This document shows, piece by piece, positions 23,838 to 37,489 of a stretch of 64,000 bases of DNA. The stretch covers positions 21,703,657 to 21,767,656 of the forward strand of contig NC_046674.1 of NCBI RefSeq assembly GCF_003369915.1, given 5' to 3'. The notes beneath the pieces were generated by a model. That model saw only the letters and a list, made by a program, of their open reading frames with translations. It did no database searches and had not been told where the DNA came from. Source of the stretch: Drosophila miranda. Its lineage: Eukaryota > Arthropoda > Insecta > Diptera > Drosophilidae. Position 1 is the first letter of the stretch, and each line of letters starts with the position of its first letter. Position numbers and translations under genes: made by a program.

Positions 23838-26800
23838 ATGTCCGATAATTCACCGAGAAGAAGTTTAAATTTACAGGTAAGTCGAAAAAATAAATAAATT
23901 TAGTTGCGAATGATTTCTGATGTTTTTCTGATGTATTCAATTTGTAGGGTGTGCTGAAATATGCTGTCGCACACACCACAAGCCAAGAAGACGATGCAAA
24001 GCCAAGCACCGATCTAGATGACGAGGTATGTACATATGTGATTCTTTCAACCCATTGTGACAAATTATATCCCAATATAACGATGAAGCTAAGAAATGCA
24101 AAATATGTTCCTCGAAGAAGATACTTTAGGATCCGTGTTTCCTCGTAGCTGGTAAAATTGCATCATGTTTATCATGGAATTCGGTTTCGGGAATGATCTA
24201 GAAGGATCCATAGGCAAATTCTATGACGCCCACAGAAATTATTGTTTAATCAATAGTCATTTTAGTCTGTTTTTACCCAAACTTAAAGAGAGTTATCTCT
24301 GTTTATGTTGCTATTCTTCGAAATTCTTGAAGTAATGGGTGCCCGATACATACATATGTTGCATTTTAAATTGTGGACGTTGACATGCAATGACTGCATC
24401 TTTCAAGAGGCGATGCAGTTACTGCACCGTCAAGTGGCCCGTGTGACACCAGCAGAAGGCTGTTACGCGCGGATCCCAGGCAAAACGCAGCCCTCCTCCC
24501 GCCCAACCGACCGAGGGGCGCTGCCGCATGACGCGCGGTGCGTAGCCGAACCAAACGCGAACATGCAAGAAAGATAGCTATTAGACTAACATTCGAGGAA
24601 AATTAGTACTAAACTTACTAAGAAACTAAGCATGCAATCATAATACAAATACCACTACAATTACTAATTTCTAGAAAGGTGTGTAAGGATTAATAATTTA
24701 ATAAGAGGAAGAAAATTAGTGGTGGATATAATATGGTAGAGGGAATTATAATCCGAGCATTAGACCCTAAACGGTTCATGCAAGGAATAATTCGATCTAC
24801 AAAGTGGAAGGAACAACGGTATAAAATTTCTAGTCAGTCTAATAGGAATCGTGAAGTTTATGCGGCTCAACAGATCAGGGCTGTCTATGTCACCCCTGAT
24901 CAAGTTGTGCATAAATATCACACCAAGCATTTTTCTACGGTTAACTAAGGATGGGAGGTTTACCAATAGTAGTCTACTACACCCGCATCCCAGTTAAGGC
25001 CCCGCAGAGCAAAGAGTAAAAAGTTTTTCTGTACTGATTCTATACGGTCCTGGTGTACTTTGTACTGAGGGCACCATACACAGGAGCCGTATTCTAAGAT
25101 CGGACGAACAAGCGAGGTATAGAGAGTCTTTGTTATATAGGGGTCGTCAAATTCCTTTGACCACCTCTTTATAAACCCAAGCACGCCCATGGCCTTATTT
25201 ACCATGGTAGAAATGTGTTCGGAAAACTTTAACTTGGGGTCTAACATAACACCCAGATCATCCACCAGGGTAATTCTCTCAAGAGAACCACCAAATAGGG
25301 TGTAGGGAGCCAACAAAGGGCTAGAACGATGAAATGTCATAACTTTGCATTTCGAGGCATTAAGGTGTAACAAGTTTGCACAACACCATGACTGAAAGTT
25401 ATTGAGATCGGATTGCAAGCGAGAATGAAATGAAATGTCCTTGTACTGGACACAGAGTTTAACATCATCCGCATACATAAGTACTCGAGAGTATGTTAAT
25501 ACTGAAGGTAAGTCATTAATAAAGAGTGTGAAGAGTAAGGGGCCTAGATGGCTGCCTTGTGGTACTCCCGAAGAAACCTTTACTGGTAAAGAGAGGGAGT
25601 TTTTGAAGAGGACTCTTTGAGACCTAGAACAAAGATAGCTAGAAATCCATCTCAGGAGGTTGGGCGGAAACCCTAAAAGGTCAAGTTTATGCGCTAAAAG
25701 GGAATGGTTTACAGAGTCGAATGCTTTACTAAAGTCGGTGTAAATAACATCCGTCTGTAAGTTACATTGAAAGCCTTTAATAATGAAAGAGGTAAACTCT
25801 AACAAGTTCGTGGTGGTTGATCGCCGCCTTATAAATCCATGCTGAGTTGGAGATATAAGTGACTTGCAGAGATGTTGCAAGTGCGGAGTTAAAACCCTCT
25901 CAAACATTTTAGGAATAGCGGATAACTTTGCTATACCTCTATAATTTTTTGCATCAGACTTGCTACCTTTTTTATGGAGAGGAATTATAAACGATTCCTT
26001 CCAGATCGGGGGGAAGCAAGAAGAATCAATGGATAGGGTGAATAGTTTAAGCAAAGGTCCACACAGAGCCTCGGCGCAGTACCTGAGTACACAACCTGGA
26101 ACCCCGTCTGGACCCGGTGAAAACACCGGCTTAACTAGTCGAAGATCATGAAGTAGGGAACATTCATTTAACAAGGGACTGAAAATGCCGTTCGACCTCG
26201 GTAAACCGTATGGGTACGGATGACCAGAGTAGCTTTCCTCAGAATAGGTGGTTTGGAAGAATTGGGCAAAAAGATCGGCAATTGCCTGATCATTATTTGC
26301 CGACGTATTACAAAATGATAGCGAGGATGGGTGTGCGGACGTTCTACGCTTACTGTTTACGAAGCTGTAAAACTGTTTAGGGTCCTGAGAAAAACGTATC
26401 CTGCATCGAGATAGGTAGTTCTTATAGCATTGAGCATTAAGAACTGAAAAGTTTGACCGAGCTAATACATAGTGAGAGTGTATTTCTTGAGCAAATGGTG
26501 ACAAACCCAGCGTTTTAAAAGGTTTCTAGATAAGTCTAACCTATATGTTTTGTTTTCTTTCAGAAAAGTCGATTCCTAGAGGGTGCACTAAATTCACTCA
26601 CAGTCGGCGCATCAAACGATTTTAAAACCGCACTGGAAATTCTGGACAGCCCAGAGACGAGTACAGAGGAAAAAAAGGAAAGTCTAAATCATCTAAGAAG
26701 CCACATTGATGACATCGATTTGGCGAATTCCCTGGCCAAAATGGGCGGCACAAAGACCTTAATCCGATATATAACAATGCCGGAAGAGGACCTGCAGGCA

Positions 26801-27504
26801 TTGTCCATTAATATCGTCGCTGAGATGGCACAAAATAACATATTTTGCCAGGACATTTTCACCAAGGAGAAATTTCTGCCTGCGCTTACACGAAATTTGA
26901 GTGAAGGGAATGAGAACGCGAATATAGTTCGCTGTTCCATATATGCCATATCATCGATAATTCGAAGCTTTCAGCCAGGCATGAATGAATTTAAGCGAAT
27001 AAATGGTATTAAGGCTCTACTACCGTGCCTGAAGTCTTCCAATTCAGATGTCTATATAAAAGCAGCATTTCTCATAGCATCCTTATCATCGCTGGACAAG
27101 TCCCTCAGAGGTACGATCATTTCATTCTTAAATTATAAAACCCTTTCATAAATCAATATTTTGCAGATGCATTTCTAAAGGCCGACGCATTTTCTATATT
27201 ATTTGAAAACCTAAGGCCGATCGATTGCTTTGATGTGAAACAGGAGACCACACTTTATGCACTTTCCACCCTCTCGTTGAAGTCGAATCTGAAACTATCG
27301 GCGGGGAAACGCAAGGATTTGGACCTTATTTTGGCACAAATAATCTCAAAAAACAACCAAAACGAAAATTGCGAGGTACGTTTTATCGTTAAATTTACAT
27401 TTGACGAACCATTCCTCTAAAACATATTTTTTATGTTTCTTTATTTTCAGGACATGGTTAATTATGCAAAAAATATTGTGGAAAACTTAAAAACACTGCC
27501 TTGA
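23838..27504 (+). CDS. CG10973: HSPBP1/Fes1-type Hsp70 nucleotide exchange factor
   Basis: Exons: 23838-23876, 23948-24025, 26564-27110, 27167-27375, 27451-27504, in all 309 codons (308 residues) with consistent phases. Fes1/HspBP1 proteins wrap armadillo repeats around the Hsp70 ATPase lobe and release ADP. The sequence shows the typical order: a short variable N-terminus, then the helix IDDIDLANSLAKMGG, then armadillo-like repeats such as LQALSINIVAEMAQNN and NIVRCSIYAISSIIRSF. The length is close to the family's roughly 300-360 residues. Intron 2 (24026-26563) is unusually long because it carries a non-LTR retrotransposon in antisense. The CG number is recalled from D. melanogaster and should be confirmed. 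Confidence 0.9.
24560..26520 (-). mobile_element. 5'-truncated non-LTR retrotransposon (Jockey/CR1-like reverse transcriptase)
   Basis: On the minus strand, 26504-24960 is a 514-codon ORF with classic non-LTR reverse-transcriptase motifs in order: SPGPDGVPG, FIIPLHKKGSKSDAKNYRGI, FSKAFDSVNH, SSGVPQGSHLGPLLF and the catalytic YADDVK. It ends with the thumb and C-terminal region (LYTSLVRPILEYGSCVWCPQ). Near 24975 the reading frame shifts, and the protein end continues in another frame to about 24670 (LVNRRKMLGVIFMHNLIRGD). The endonuclease domain and ORF1 are missing, so the copy is 5'-truncated and dead, as usual for such insertions. The 3' boundary (somewhere in 24150-24600) and the target-site duplication were not resolved. 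It is antisense to the host gene. Confidence 0.88.
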
Positions 27505-27545
27505 ATAATATAAGAGTCACAGAAACGGGGAATGTATTAATTTAG

Positions 27546-27899
27546 ATGGTGGGGATTTTATGCGTGATCATCCAAGAGCTTCGCCAAGCTTTCAAGGTGA
27601 TTCTGATCGGTACAGTATTATGCGAAATTTCATTGGGAAAAGACCACCCCAAACAAGGCCTACAAACTGATAAAAAACCCGCCTTCCAATGGCAGTGGAT
27701 CTCGCGTGATCTTGGCTCAATCTGTGATCCACATGATCGGCCAACCAAATGCACAATCACTTGTACTATGCGTTTGAAAGGCCGATTACGTGGATTGCAT
27801 ATCGATGATACTGCATACGAAACATATTATATTCCTCTTGATCCCCGTGCCACAGCCGATAAGAGTGTTGGTTCCGTGCTGCAATTTGGCGTCCTATGA
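27546..27899 (+). CDS. Unexplained 117-codon ORF downstream of the HSPBP1 homologue
   Basis: The ORF is open from ATG to stop and starts 42 bases after the HSPBP1-homologue stop codon. The protein is neither low-complexity nor hydrophobic overall. Its second half is rich in charged and aromatic residues (RLKGRLRGLHIDD, AYETYYIPLDPRATADKSVG). Base composition is more GC-rich than the surrounding spacer, as for coding DNA. I recognise no family. It may be the remnant of a duplicated gene or a transposon ORF, since known repeats follow it, or a chance ORF in the host 3' UTR. Confidence 0.3.
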   Translation: MVGILCVIIQELRQAFKVILIGTVLCEISLGKDHPKQGLQTDKKPAFQWQWISRDLGSICDPHDRPTKCTITCTMRLKGRLRGLHIDDTAYETYYIPLDPRATADKSVGSVLQFGVL

Positions 27900-28259
27900 T
27901 GAAATTTCCAACAGTACTGGGATTGGCACGACTCTCCCTTGATTTGCCATAAAATCATTACTGAAAATACAACTTAACAGGTTTTTTATACAGGTAAAGC
28001 TAATCAAATGTTTCTGACAATAACTTTCATACAAACAGGCGGGAACCTTGCTCTCTGTCTTTTTTAGAGCTGTTTGTACCGGGAAGAATTGGTTTCTTTG
28101 TTAATGCTGCGATGGGGGATCTCTTCTCTTCACGTTCCCTCTGAATTTAGCTCGCACTTGTCATGAGAAATGGGAAAGATATAGAGATAAAAAGGAATCA
28201 CGGTCGCTAGTTGTTTTGCAATGTTAATTTTTCCGCTACATCTGTCTCCCTCTAATTCA

Positions 28260-28710
28260 CCTCTCGCACCAACACCAACTGTGTTGCTATCTCGCTTCAC
28301 TCAATAGGGGGTGCACATTGCACGAGGATGGCCGTGTGCGGGATAGAGAGAGAGACTATAATAATACTCCGATCTGATCCAAATTCAGCAATCTGGTAGA
28401 TATGGCCATTCTCTATGGTTCTGCGCTTTCGGGTTTCTCTTCAAAACTGTTGATGTCATAAGCTTTCGTATTTTGTAAGGACATTACAGGAGTCTGGAAA
28501 CAACATTTGGTTGCTCTTATAGCCTTTGAGATCTAGGCGCTCATGGACAGACGGACCGACAGAGATAGCCATATCGAAGCGGCAATTGATGCAAGATCAA
28601 GAATATATATCTATGGGGTTGGCAACACTTCCTTCTGGATGTTACACACATCCACATCCATTCCACTACAAGACTAATGTATCTCCAAACTCTTGGAGTA
28701 CCGGCTAAAA
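28260..28710. repeat. Dispersed Drosophila repeat
   Basis: The segment with GGTAGATATGGCCATTCTCT, the ACAGACGGACCGACAGAGAT block and ATCAAGAATATATATCTATG resembles a repeat seen in introns and spacers of many Drosophila genomes. This is recall, not a search. It is preceded by a TGTGTTGCTATCTCGCTT block (28280-28297) matching the reverse complement of 6136-6154. The nature of the parent element is unknown to me. Confidence 0.6.
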
Positions 28711-29007
28711 GAATTAGAATAAGTTCACAAAGACTCTGTTGAGAGCGAGGACTGATCGAAAGAGCTGGAGCGCGACAGCTGCGTAGATGCTGCTGCTGGC
28801 AGAAAGCGAACGAAAGGATAGAGAACCATAAGCCCATAAAGAATGGTGGCTTTGAATTCTAAATGTCATGTCATGTGCAACTTTCTGGGCAGTATAATAT
28901 GTTTTGAGTGCAAAGCCAACCAATTCTGACTCTGCGAAGAGATCTTCTTCTCCCACCCATCAGCCACCCGATCCACGTGAATTGATTTGGTTTATTTAGT
29001 TTTATTG

Positions 29008-31440
29008 TTAGTTCGGCAGTATGTCAAAATCATCTCCAACAGAAACAATGGGTATGTGTTCTAAAGTCGCTTCAAGTTGCGCGTCCGATAAGTTTCTTCG
29101 TCTCGCACAGATATTCCAGTCCATGCGTTGAACGGCATGCAGGCTTTCCGCCTCATTGTGGTGCCGTAAAACCATAGACTCCTAGAAAAAGAAAGCAAAC
29201 GGACTGATTGTAGAAATTTCAGAAAAAGGGTTACTTTAAAGGACATTCACACCTTGATTTTCTCCCATTTATCGTCGACATCTTGCAGCCAGCTGAGCAA
29301 CAAACGCCCATTGAAACGGCATCGGGCACTCTTTTCCTTTTCGTCTTGCTCTGGCGTGATCATATTGTAAACCTCGTCATCTTTCAGAAAAGTACAAACG
29401 GAGTACGGTGCCAGTTGGCCGGATATACTTCTGGCTGCCTTTGAATGGACACGAATTATCTCCTGTTCGACATTCAAGCAGAGCTTTTCTCGTTCAACCG
29501 TATGTTGGCGATTCAAATGGCGTCTGGCCGTTTCTTGATCCTCGTAGATCTTGTGCATGCTCTGGGGCAGGGCTTTCGGTATCTGAATCACTATTTTTTC
29601 AGCTGTTTTGCTCAACAGATACGTTCTTTTTGTCAACAGATATTCATTGTAGCCTTGGGGTGGCCGTGGTTTGACGGGGTACAGGTTCTTCCATTTCTTT
29701 TCAATCTGTCGCCGAATACTCAAAAACATTTGAAATCCATTTGTGAAAGGGGAATCATGGGGATGAGATTCTTCAGCGTTAATGGCAGCATCTAGGTTTG
29801 TGTTTGAATTCTTGGAGGCATCATCGGTGCTAGTTTTGGGTCTTATTTTTCGCTTCCGCGGGTGGACGTCAACATTTGAGGAGGGATTCACATCTTTTGA
29901 CGACGATGTCGACGACGTGGATGGGCTCGGAACATTGGCTAGCGTTTCCTGGTCGAACTGAGCGCTCTGTGGTATGGGACTAGAAGTCATGTTACCGTAG
30001 GATAATTTTACATCGACATTATCATTGGCATGATTCGATGATGCCGGCGATGGGGAGCTGCTCTGCATTTGCGGAGACGAGTTATTCGAACTTCTTTCAG
30101 CACTGGCGACACCAGACCGATGAGAGCTTCGCAGAACTCTTAAGTTCTTCTCATCATTGAACAGCTTGATGTTTTTGTCATCGAGGACTGTGGAGCAAAT
30201 GCTGTTACTGCCTTTTTGTGGGCTTTCGTGCGGGCTCATGCATTGGGTGGTTGTTATGACGGCATCAATCGAGTCACTGTTTGAGCTTACAACATATGGC
30301 AGGGCCGCACTTCGAGAAGCAGTCACTTTTCCAGTCCTTAGGACATTTCCCTCAGTGTCAATCGAGCAATTCTGTTGCGGAATGACAATTTTCAATGGTG
30401 GCACTTTGAGTCCCCCATTGTATATGCTGTCATTGCTTTTGTAGTCGTCACTGCATTCCGTTTCATTTTCAATATCGACATTCTTACTAATCTCAACTGG
30501 CTCTTTATCGGCGGCACTCGATGCGTTGGCTTTGCTGCCGGAAGGTGAGGCCTTCGTCGTCGCTAGCTTCGAGCCCTTTTCCACCCGCGAGGATAGCTTC
30601 AGGGAGGCACTCTTGGGGTCCTTTGAATGCTCCGAGTCCTTGCGCTTCTTCTTTTTCAGTTCTTCGCCAGATTCTTCGAAATCCTCTTCTATATCTGAGA
30701 AGCAGCGTTTCGTAGCTGGCGTACTTTGATTGGCCGAATCGGCGTTCTTACCGTCCGAGCTGTTTTCATCCGCTGAAGTTTTGTCTTTTGAGTCAATAAC
30801 CTCTTGCTTATCCGCTGAATTAGTCTCTTCAATTTCTATGTCTCCTTTCTTGGATTCACTCTTTTTTATAGTCGTTCGGGTTGAGTCTGTAATAATTCCA
30901 TTAGGTAATATCAATTAGTATCAAATTCCATAGATATTGCAAATGCGAGTTGCACAAAAAGTTTAAGTACACTAAGCATCTGCTTTGTTTTAGATCCCAG
31001 GCTTGTTATTTTGATCCCAGCTCATGTGAAAGGAAATGCATCTTTCTGGCTGTGATGTACACATATTTATATATATATCTACATATGTATGTATGTGCCT
31101 ACATATGTATGGAAAGTGTACAAACACTCCACGAGTACGAAATTAACTGCGGGATCTTTGTGGAATTGCCTGTGCGGTCCCGTTCCCCGCGCAATACACA
31201 AAAGCGTTTATTACGCATTAGAGATTCCGTTTCAGCTGAGGTCTAACTAATATTTATAATGATCACTTTTCTTTAAACCACATATATATGCAGGAAACGC
31301 TGTTTACCTGTGGAGGATGTAGCAGTCATTTGCATTAATAGAGCCATTTGCTGTCTTTCGGACATGGGCGTATTTGAGTTTGGTCTGGCTGGGGTAACTC
31401 CTGTTGTAAATCCTGTCCCCTTAGGTCTTGGGGGTGGCAT
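29008..31440 (-). CDS. CG10984: ANKRD11/ANKRD12-like chromatin co-regulator (CG10984)
   Basis: Exons (minus order): 31440-31308, 30886-29253, 29181-29008; 647 codons (646 residues) in consistent phase. Exon 1 carries SERQQMALLMQMTA, nearly identical to the motif just before the ankyrin repeats of human ANKRD11. The C-terminus has LLSWLQDVDDKWEKIK and HNEAESLHAVQRMDW, matching the conserved C-terminal domain of ANKRD11/12. Between them lies a long acidic, Ser/Lys-rich low-complexity region with a KKKKRKD cluster (probable nuclear localisation). No ankyrin repeats appear in any frame between the two conserved ends. ANKRD11/12 are nuclear proteins that recruit histone deacetylases to nuclear-receptor coactivators; that role is inferred here. 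A second phase-compatible first exon lies upstream. Confidence 0.9.
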
Positions 31441-31802
31441 ACTATGTTGTTCAGTTTAATACGGTAACAATAAAATATAGAACAAAAAGAAAACACATAA
31501 ATTTTATACAAAAATTTATTATAAGAGTTCAATTCAGTGTGGCCGTTTGTTAACTGTTAAAATATACCAAATTCGCAAAATCATTTTATTAATATCTTCG
31601 AACAAATTATTAAGAACATTTAGAAAATTGTATTAGAATATAAATATTATTTAAAAACATAACATATAGCTTAAGAAATTATATTTTGTTTTAAGCCTGA
31701 AACAATGTGGAAACGAAACAAATCTACAGCAACAAGTAGCGAACATAATGAAGAGAAAAATTGTCGATGGAAACGTTTTGAGTTTCACCTGAAACCTTAC
31801 CT

Positions 31803-31858
31803 TTGCTGTCCAGTTGTCCAGGATCCAACATAAGGGTGATACTAGAGTGGGTGTCCAT
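31803..31858 (-). CDS. Possible alternative first coding exon of CG10984
   Basis: On the minus strand, ATG at 31858 opens MDTHSSITLMLDPGQLDSK and ends at a strong donor (AAAG|GTAAGG) in phase 1. It is compatible with the exon 2 acceptor at 30886 but not with splicing into the 31440 exon, which would hit a stop. It would make an isoform lacking the SERQQ motif. Confidence 0.45.
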
Positions 31859-33400
31859 TTTGTTGAGCAATGTTTCTCACCAAGTATTTTCTGTGTTCCA
31901 CTTTTTCCCATATTGTTCCAACTGAAGAGGGCTTTTCGTTGAACAATCAAATTAAATTTGTTGAATTATATATAGTTCAATTAGATCGGCGATATATATA
32001 TGTTCTTTTAGAATAGAACCTTGTTGCTCGCCATGTTGGATAAAACATTTTGATTTAAGCTACTTATATGTCCCTACTACTCATCGACAGGGACGAATGG
32101 CGCGAAATTTGTTTTACATACATATGTACCTTATGAGCTTTTTATTAAAGTAATATTTAAATGCATAGTGATAGTTATTGTACATAACTAATTGTAATAT
32201 TCTGTTCTATTGTCATTATGTTTCTATCGGCAATCGCACTCGAAGGGAAGTGTACTCGATAGTCCAATTACATATGTACATATATACTTATGTGTTATCG
32301 TTTTTTTTCTTTGGAGTGTTGCAAAGTAAGTTATTGTTATTGTACTTTCCTATTGTGTTAGAAAATTAAAATTTAAGGAAGAACTTGGTAACTTGCTAAC
32401 ATTGAAATAAGAAAGTGGGTAATCTATTTAATTTGTGCTATATCCACTAACCTCTCCTGTTATCCACGGTGCGTGAGTGAATTGTAGATATATGTATATG
32501 TATGTGGGGTGCTATATTTCCACAAATACAAATGCCCACATACTTATTACTTGCATATATACATAGATATGTTCATATGTATATTGTTATTAGTCAACCG
32601 CGGTCTGCACCATTACACAAAATTCCATTTTTTTACTGTGAAAGGCACTGGCACTCCACGCTAGTGACGAAAGCTGCACGAAGGCAGCAGCTAAATACAT
32701 ACATGCATATATATGTGTAATGAGATAAGTATGTGCGTATGCAGCTAAAATTACAAATCCATGACGATAGTCGGACGATCGAACCGTTTGATAGGTAATC
32801 GCAAATTAAAGTGTTTGGTTATTTTCCAAGGATACATCAATTATCCCGATTTGATCAAGCAATCAAGCAATCAGCTGTTGATGCAGCTTCACTCGTAACT
32901 AATAGTTTTTAGAAAGAGAAACTTTACTTCAAAAGTGAATTTATTTCGTATAATTTTTGTATACTAGGGATTTAACCAACCAACCAACCAAAACGATGTA
33001 TTGAATCGAATCCGATTCCTTGTGTTCTAAGGATGCACGTTACAAACATCTGTACGGAAGAAATGGTAACCCCAGCAAGGGCATATGATTCGGTTACTTT
33101 CGAATTCGATTTACTTCGGTGCAACCCTCTTGGAACGGTGGTCATGCGCAATAGAATTTTCATTTTTATAGTATTGATTTCCGCTGCTCGTGAATAATAC
33201 GTATACATGCATATTTCGTTAAAATGATTGCCTCTAAAGCTATAAAAACATACAGGATGTAAAGATACATTTAAATTTCGCGTGTCTATGATAATATCAC
33301 AGGAAACCTTAACATACTTTTGACCATTTAATATTTAACTATGGCCTAATCGTTCGTGTTTGTATATTCTTCCAGACAGAAAATTGAAAAAATCGGCAAA
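31859..33400. promoter_or_regulatory. Divergent upstream region, CG10984 / Klc
   Basis: AT-rich, with many TACATATGTA-type steps and no convincing ORF. A splice acceptor at 33374-33375 (TTCTTCCAG) just before the Klc start codon indicates a 5'-UTR intron, so the Klc promoter lies further upstream in this stretch. Confidence 0.5.
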
Positions 33401-35217
<1,817 letters not shown>

Positions 35218-35936
35218 AAATATTACTCGTTTCGTCGAAACTGGAATCTTTATGTTTATGATTAAAATTTAATACAAAAAAACACACTTTATTTATTCAT
35301 TCCTTAATATACCTAAGTTATTTTCCCAAGCATATTTTTAGCAAATAAACAAAGTTTTATACCTTGTTATATCGAAAAATATATGTACCGCTTTTAATAA
35401 TAAACCAAAAATAATAACGGAATCGTCTAAAGCGTCTTTATGTTTGTTTTTGTTATAAATATTCCAGACATTCATATATTTCTGTATGAGTGTATGCACG
35501 CGTATGTACATATGTATCTCGGAAGCTGATTTTTTTATCCACCATAGTTGCGCAGTTTCCTTAAAAGTCTTCGCAAATTTCTATGAAGAAAAAAAACAAA
35601 AGCAGTGTTACCGTTCACTAGGGGCATAATCGATAGGTTCGTTTTTGTCTGGTCACACTTTGCGATAAGGCTCGCGTTCTACAAGTAAATTGTCTACATT
35701 TTAAACAATCTAGATAGTTAATATTCTTGATTATCATTTTAAAGCCAAGTTTGGTTCATCCAACCAATATTTAATTCCCCAACATTTCCAGCGCGTTCCA
35801 TGTTCGCGTTTCATATTTATCGATAAATGGTTTTCTGCATGGTGTTGGTATCTTAGCATACCATGCACGAATTGTGAAGTTTTTTTTGCCGGCGTCTGTG
35901 TTTTTTACAAATAAGTCTTAAAAAAAAAAGTGTAAA
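35218..35936. promoter_or_regulatory. Klc 3' region and SmD1 promoter region
   Basis: 719 bases between two same-strand genes. It contains a perfect DRE (35818-35825) about 110 bases before the SmD1 start codon and a near match at 35628. Confidence 0.55.
35818..35825. promoter_or_regulatory. DRE motif (TATCGATA) upstream of SmD1
   Basis: Perfect palindromic DREF site about 110 bases upstream of the SmD1 ATG. It fits a housekeeping splicing gene. Confidence 0.6.
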
Positions 35937-37056
35937 ATGAAATTAGTAAGGTAAGATATATTTTGTTTGCCACAATGATGCGTTAACCATTTCCTGTTGC
36001 TCATTTAATTGAGCGCGTGATGAAGTTTTTGTTTTATTGTAAATACCAATGCCACTTTCTGGCCGCGCGTTTTTTTTGCAAGAATATGTTTATGGCTAGA
36101 ATTTAACTTTATTTAAAAGTTTAGACTGGCTTCCAGCCGTGCCTAAGTTATTTCTAGCTTGAGTTTTAGTTAGTGTGTCATGTATTGTTTTTGCGAATGA
36201 TAGCGTCTAAAACTTCACAAAATTTCCACATGCACACACATATTTCAGCAGAGCCGATGCTTCTGCGGAACAAGAGTTTCTGTGTGTGTGTGTGTGTCTG
36301 TGTGTCTGTGTCTGTGTGCAGACAGAAGGACCCGTTTTGTTTTAATAAAGTGCAGATGCATATAGGCCGGGGTCCTGAATGAAAACGTATTTCTATTCGA
36401 CGATAATGTTTATCACAGTGTTGCCCACGAGTTTCTAATCCCACGAACCACGAATACAATGGAAAAACAACTTTGCAGAGAGTGTTTTTTGTTTTGCAAA
36501 TCCTTACACCTTACAGATGAAATTTTCGAGAGCTCTTCGTGGACTGCTTTTGAGGTCTTTGAAACAATAACTTTAGCAACAGGAAGGGAATGATAAATGG
36601 AAGTGTTGCGTTTTATCAAGCTTGCATTCCGTAGCCAGTAGAAAAACGTACTCCAACTGAGCATTATTAATGCATTTCTGCTCTCCTTTCAGATTCCTGA
36701 TGAAGCTGAGTCACGAGACTGTAACCATCGAGCTAAAGAATGGCACTCAAATACACGGTACCATAACAGGCGTGGATGTGGCCATGAATACTCACCTAAA
36801 GAGTGTCCGTATGACAATCAAGAACAGGGATCCTGTTCATTTGGAGTCTTTGAGTATACGTGGCAACAATATACGTTACTTCATACTGCCGGACAGCTTG
36901 CCATTGGAAACTTTGCTGATAGATGACACTCCGAAATCGAAGACAAAGAAAAAAGACAGCGGTCGTGTAGGAAATCGCGGCAGAGGAAGAGGCGCGCGCG
37001 GACGCGGAGGACCCAGAGGACGCGGCCGTGGCAGAGGAGGATCGAACAGGCGTTGA
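35937..37056 (+). CDS. SmD1: Small nuclear ribonucleoprotein Sm D1
   Basis: Two exons: 35937-35950 (MKLV plus two bases of Arg) and 36693-37056, giving 125 residues. Sm D1 is one of seven proteins forming the ring around U snRNAs in the spliceosome. The Sm1 motif ([20 protein letters not shown]) and Sm2 region ([20 protein letters not shown]) are intact, and the protein ends in a Gly-Arg-rich tail that is normally symmetrically dimethylated. The 742-base intron is large for such a small gene and contains a GT microsatellite. I found no convincing snoRNA in it by eye. Confidence 0.97.
36281..36318. repeat. GT dinucleotide microsatellite in the SmD1 intron
   Basis: TG/TCTG repeats in an otherwise unique intron. 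Confidence 0.9.
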
Positions 37057-37075
37057 TTTTTAAATATATACATTT

Positions 37076-37081
37076 AATAAA
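37076..37081 (+). terminator. Poly(A) signal of SmD1
   Basis: AATAAA 19 bases after the SmD1 stop. Confidence 0.5.
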
Positions 37082-37489
37082 CAAACAAAAAGAAAAAATC
37101 CATTTTAAATACAAGTCTTTTATGAAGTAACCAAACTGTATTTATTAAAAAAAACACAGCTGTTCAACTTAAGAGCCGTCTGAAAAAGCAATCCAATAAA
37201 ACGAATAGAATATTACTTGTAGATTTGCATATAAAAGTCTGAAGGTCTTTGATACATTGGTATCTATAACGATAATATGTGTATTAGTCGACATCTGCTG
37301 GACAAGTCTCCGATATTCCATTAACCTAGCCTTCCCTTATGCTGCCGATGCAAGGGAAGCGTTGTGGAATAAATGCTCATTAAATCATAAATACTCGTAT
37401 CCTTAGCAAGATTTTAGCATGTGTATAATGTGTATTGTATTTTGTTGCGAAAGAATACGATATGTTTGCTAACGATACGTTAGACAAGC
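37082..37489. other. Convergent spacer between SmD1 and the AAGAB homologue
   Basis: About 400 bases, AT-rich, containing the opposing 3' UTRs. No ORF of note. Confidence 0.6.

Larger units (their letters stand above)
27505..29007. other. Repeat-rich spacer between the HSPBP1 homologue and CG10984
   Basis: This 1.5-kb spacer holds an unexplained ORF (27546-27899), a GA/CT-rich block matching the Hip1 intron repeat (28270-28365), and a widely dispersed Drosophila repeat (about 28380-28710). The two flanking genes are convergent, so their 3' UTRs fall at its ends. Confidence 0.6.

Noticed and set aside
36876-37114. Pro/Arg-rich minus-strand ORFs opposite SmD1.
   Set aside because: They are the reverse complement of the Gly-Arg-rich tail of SmD1.
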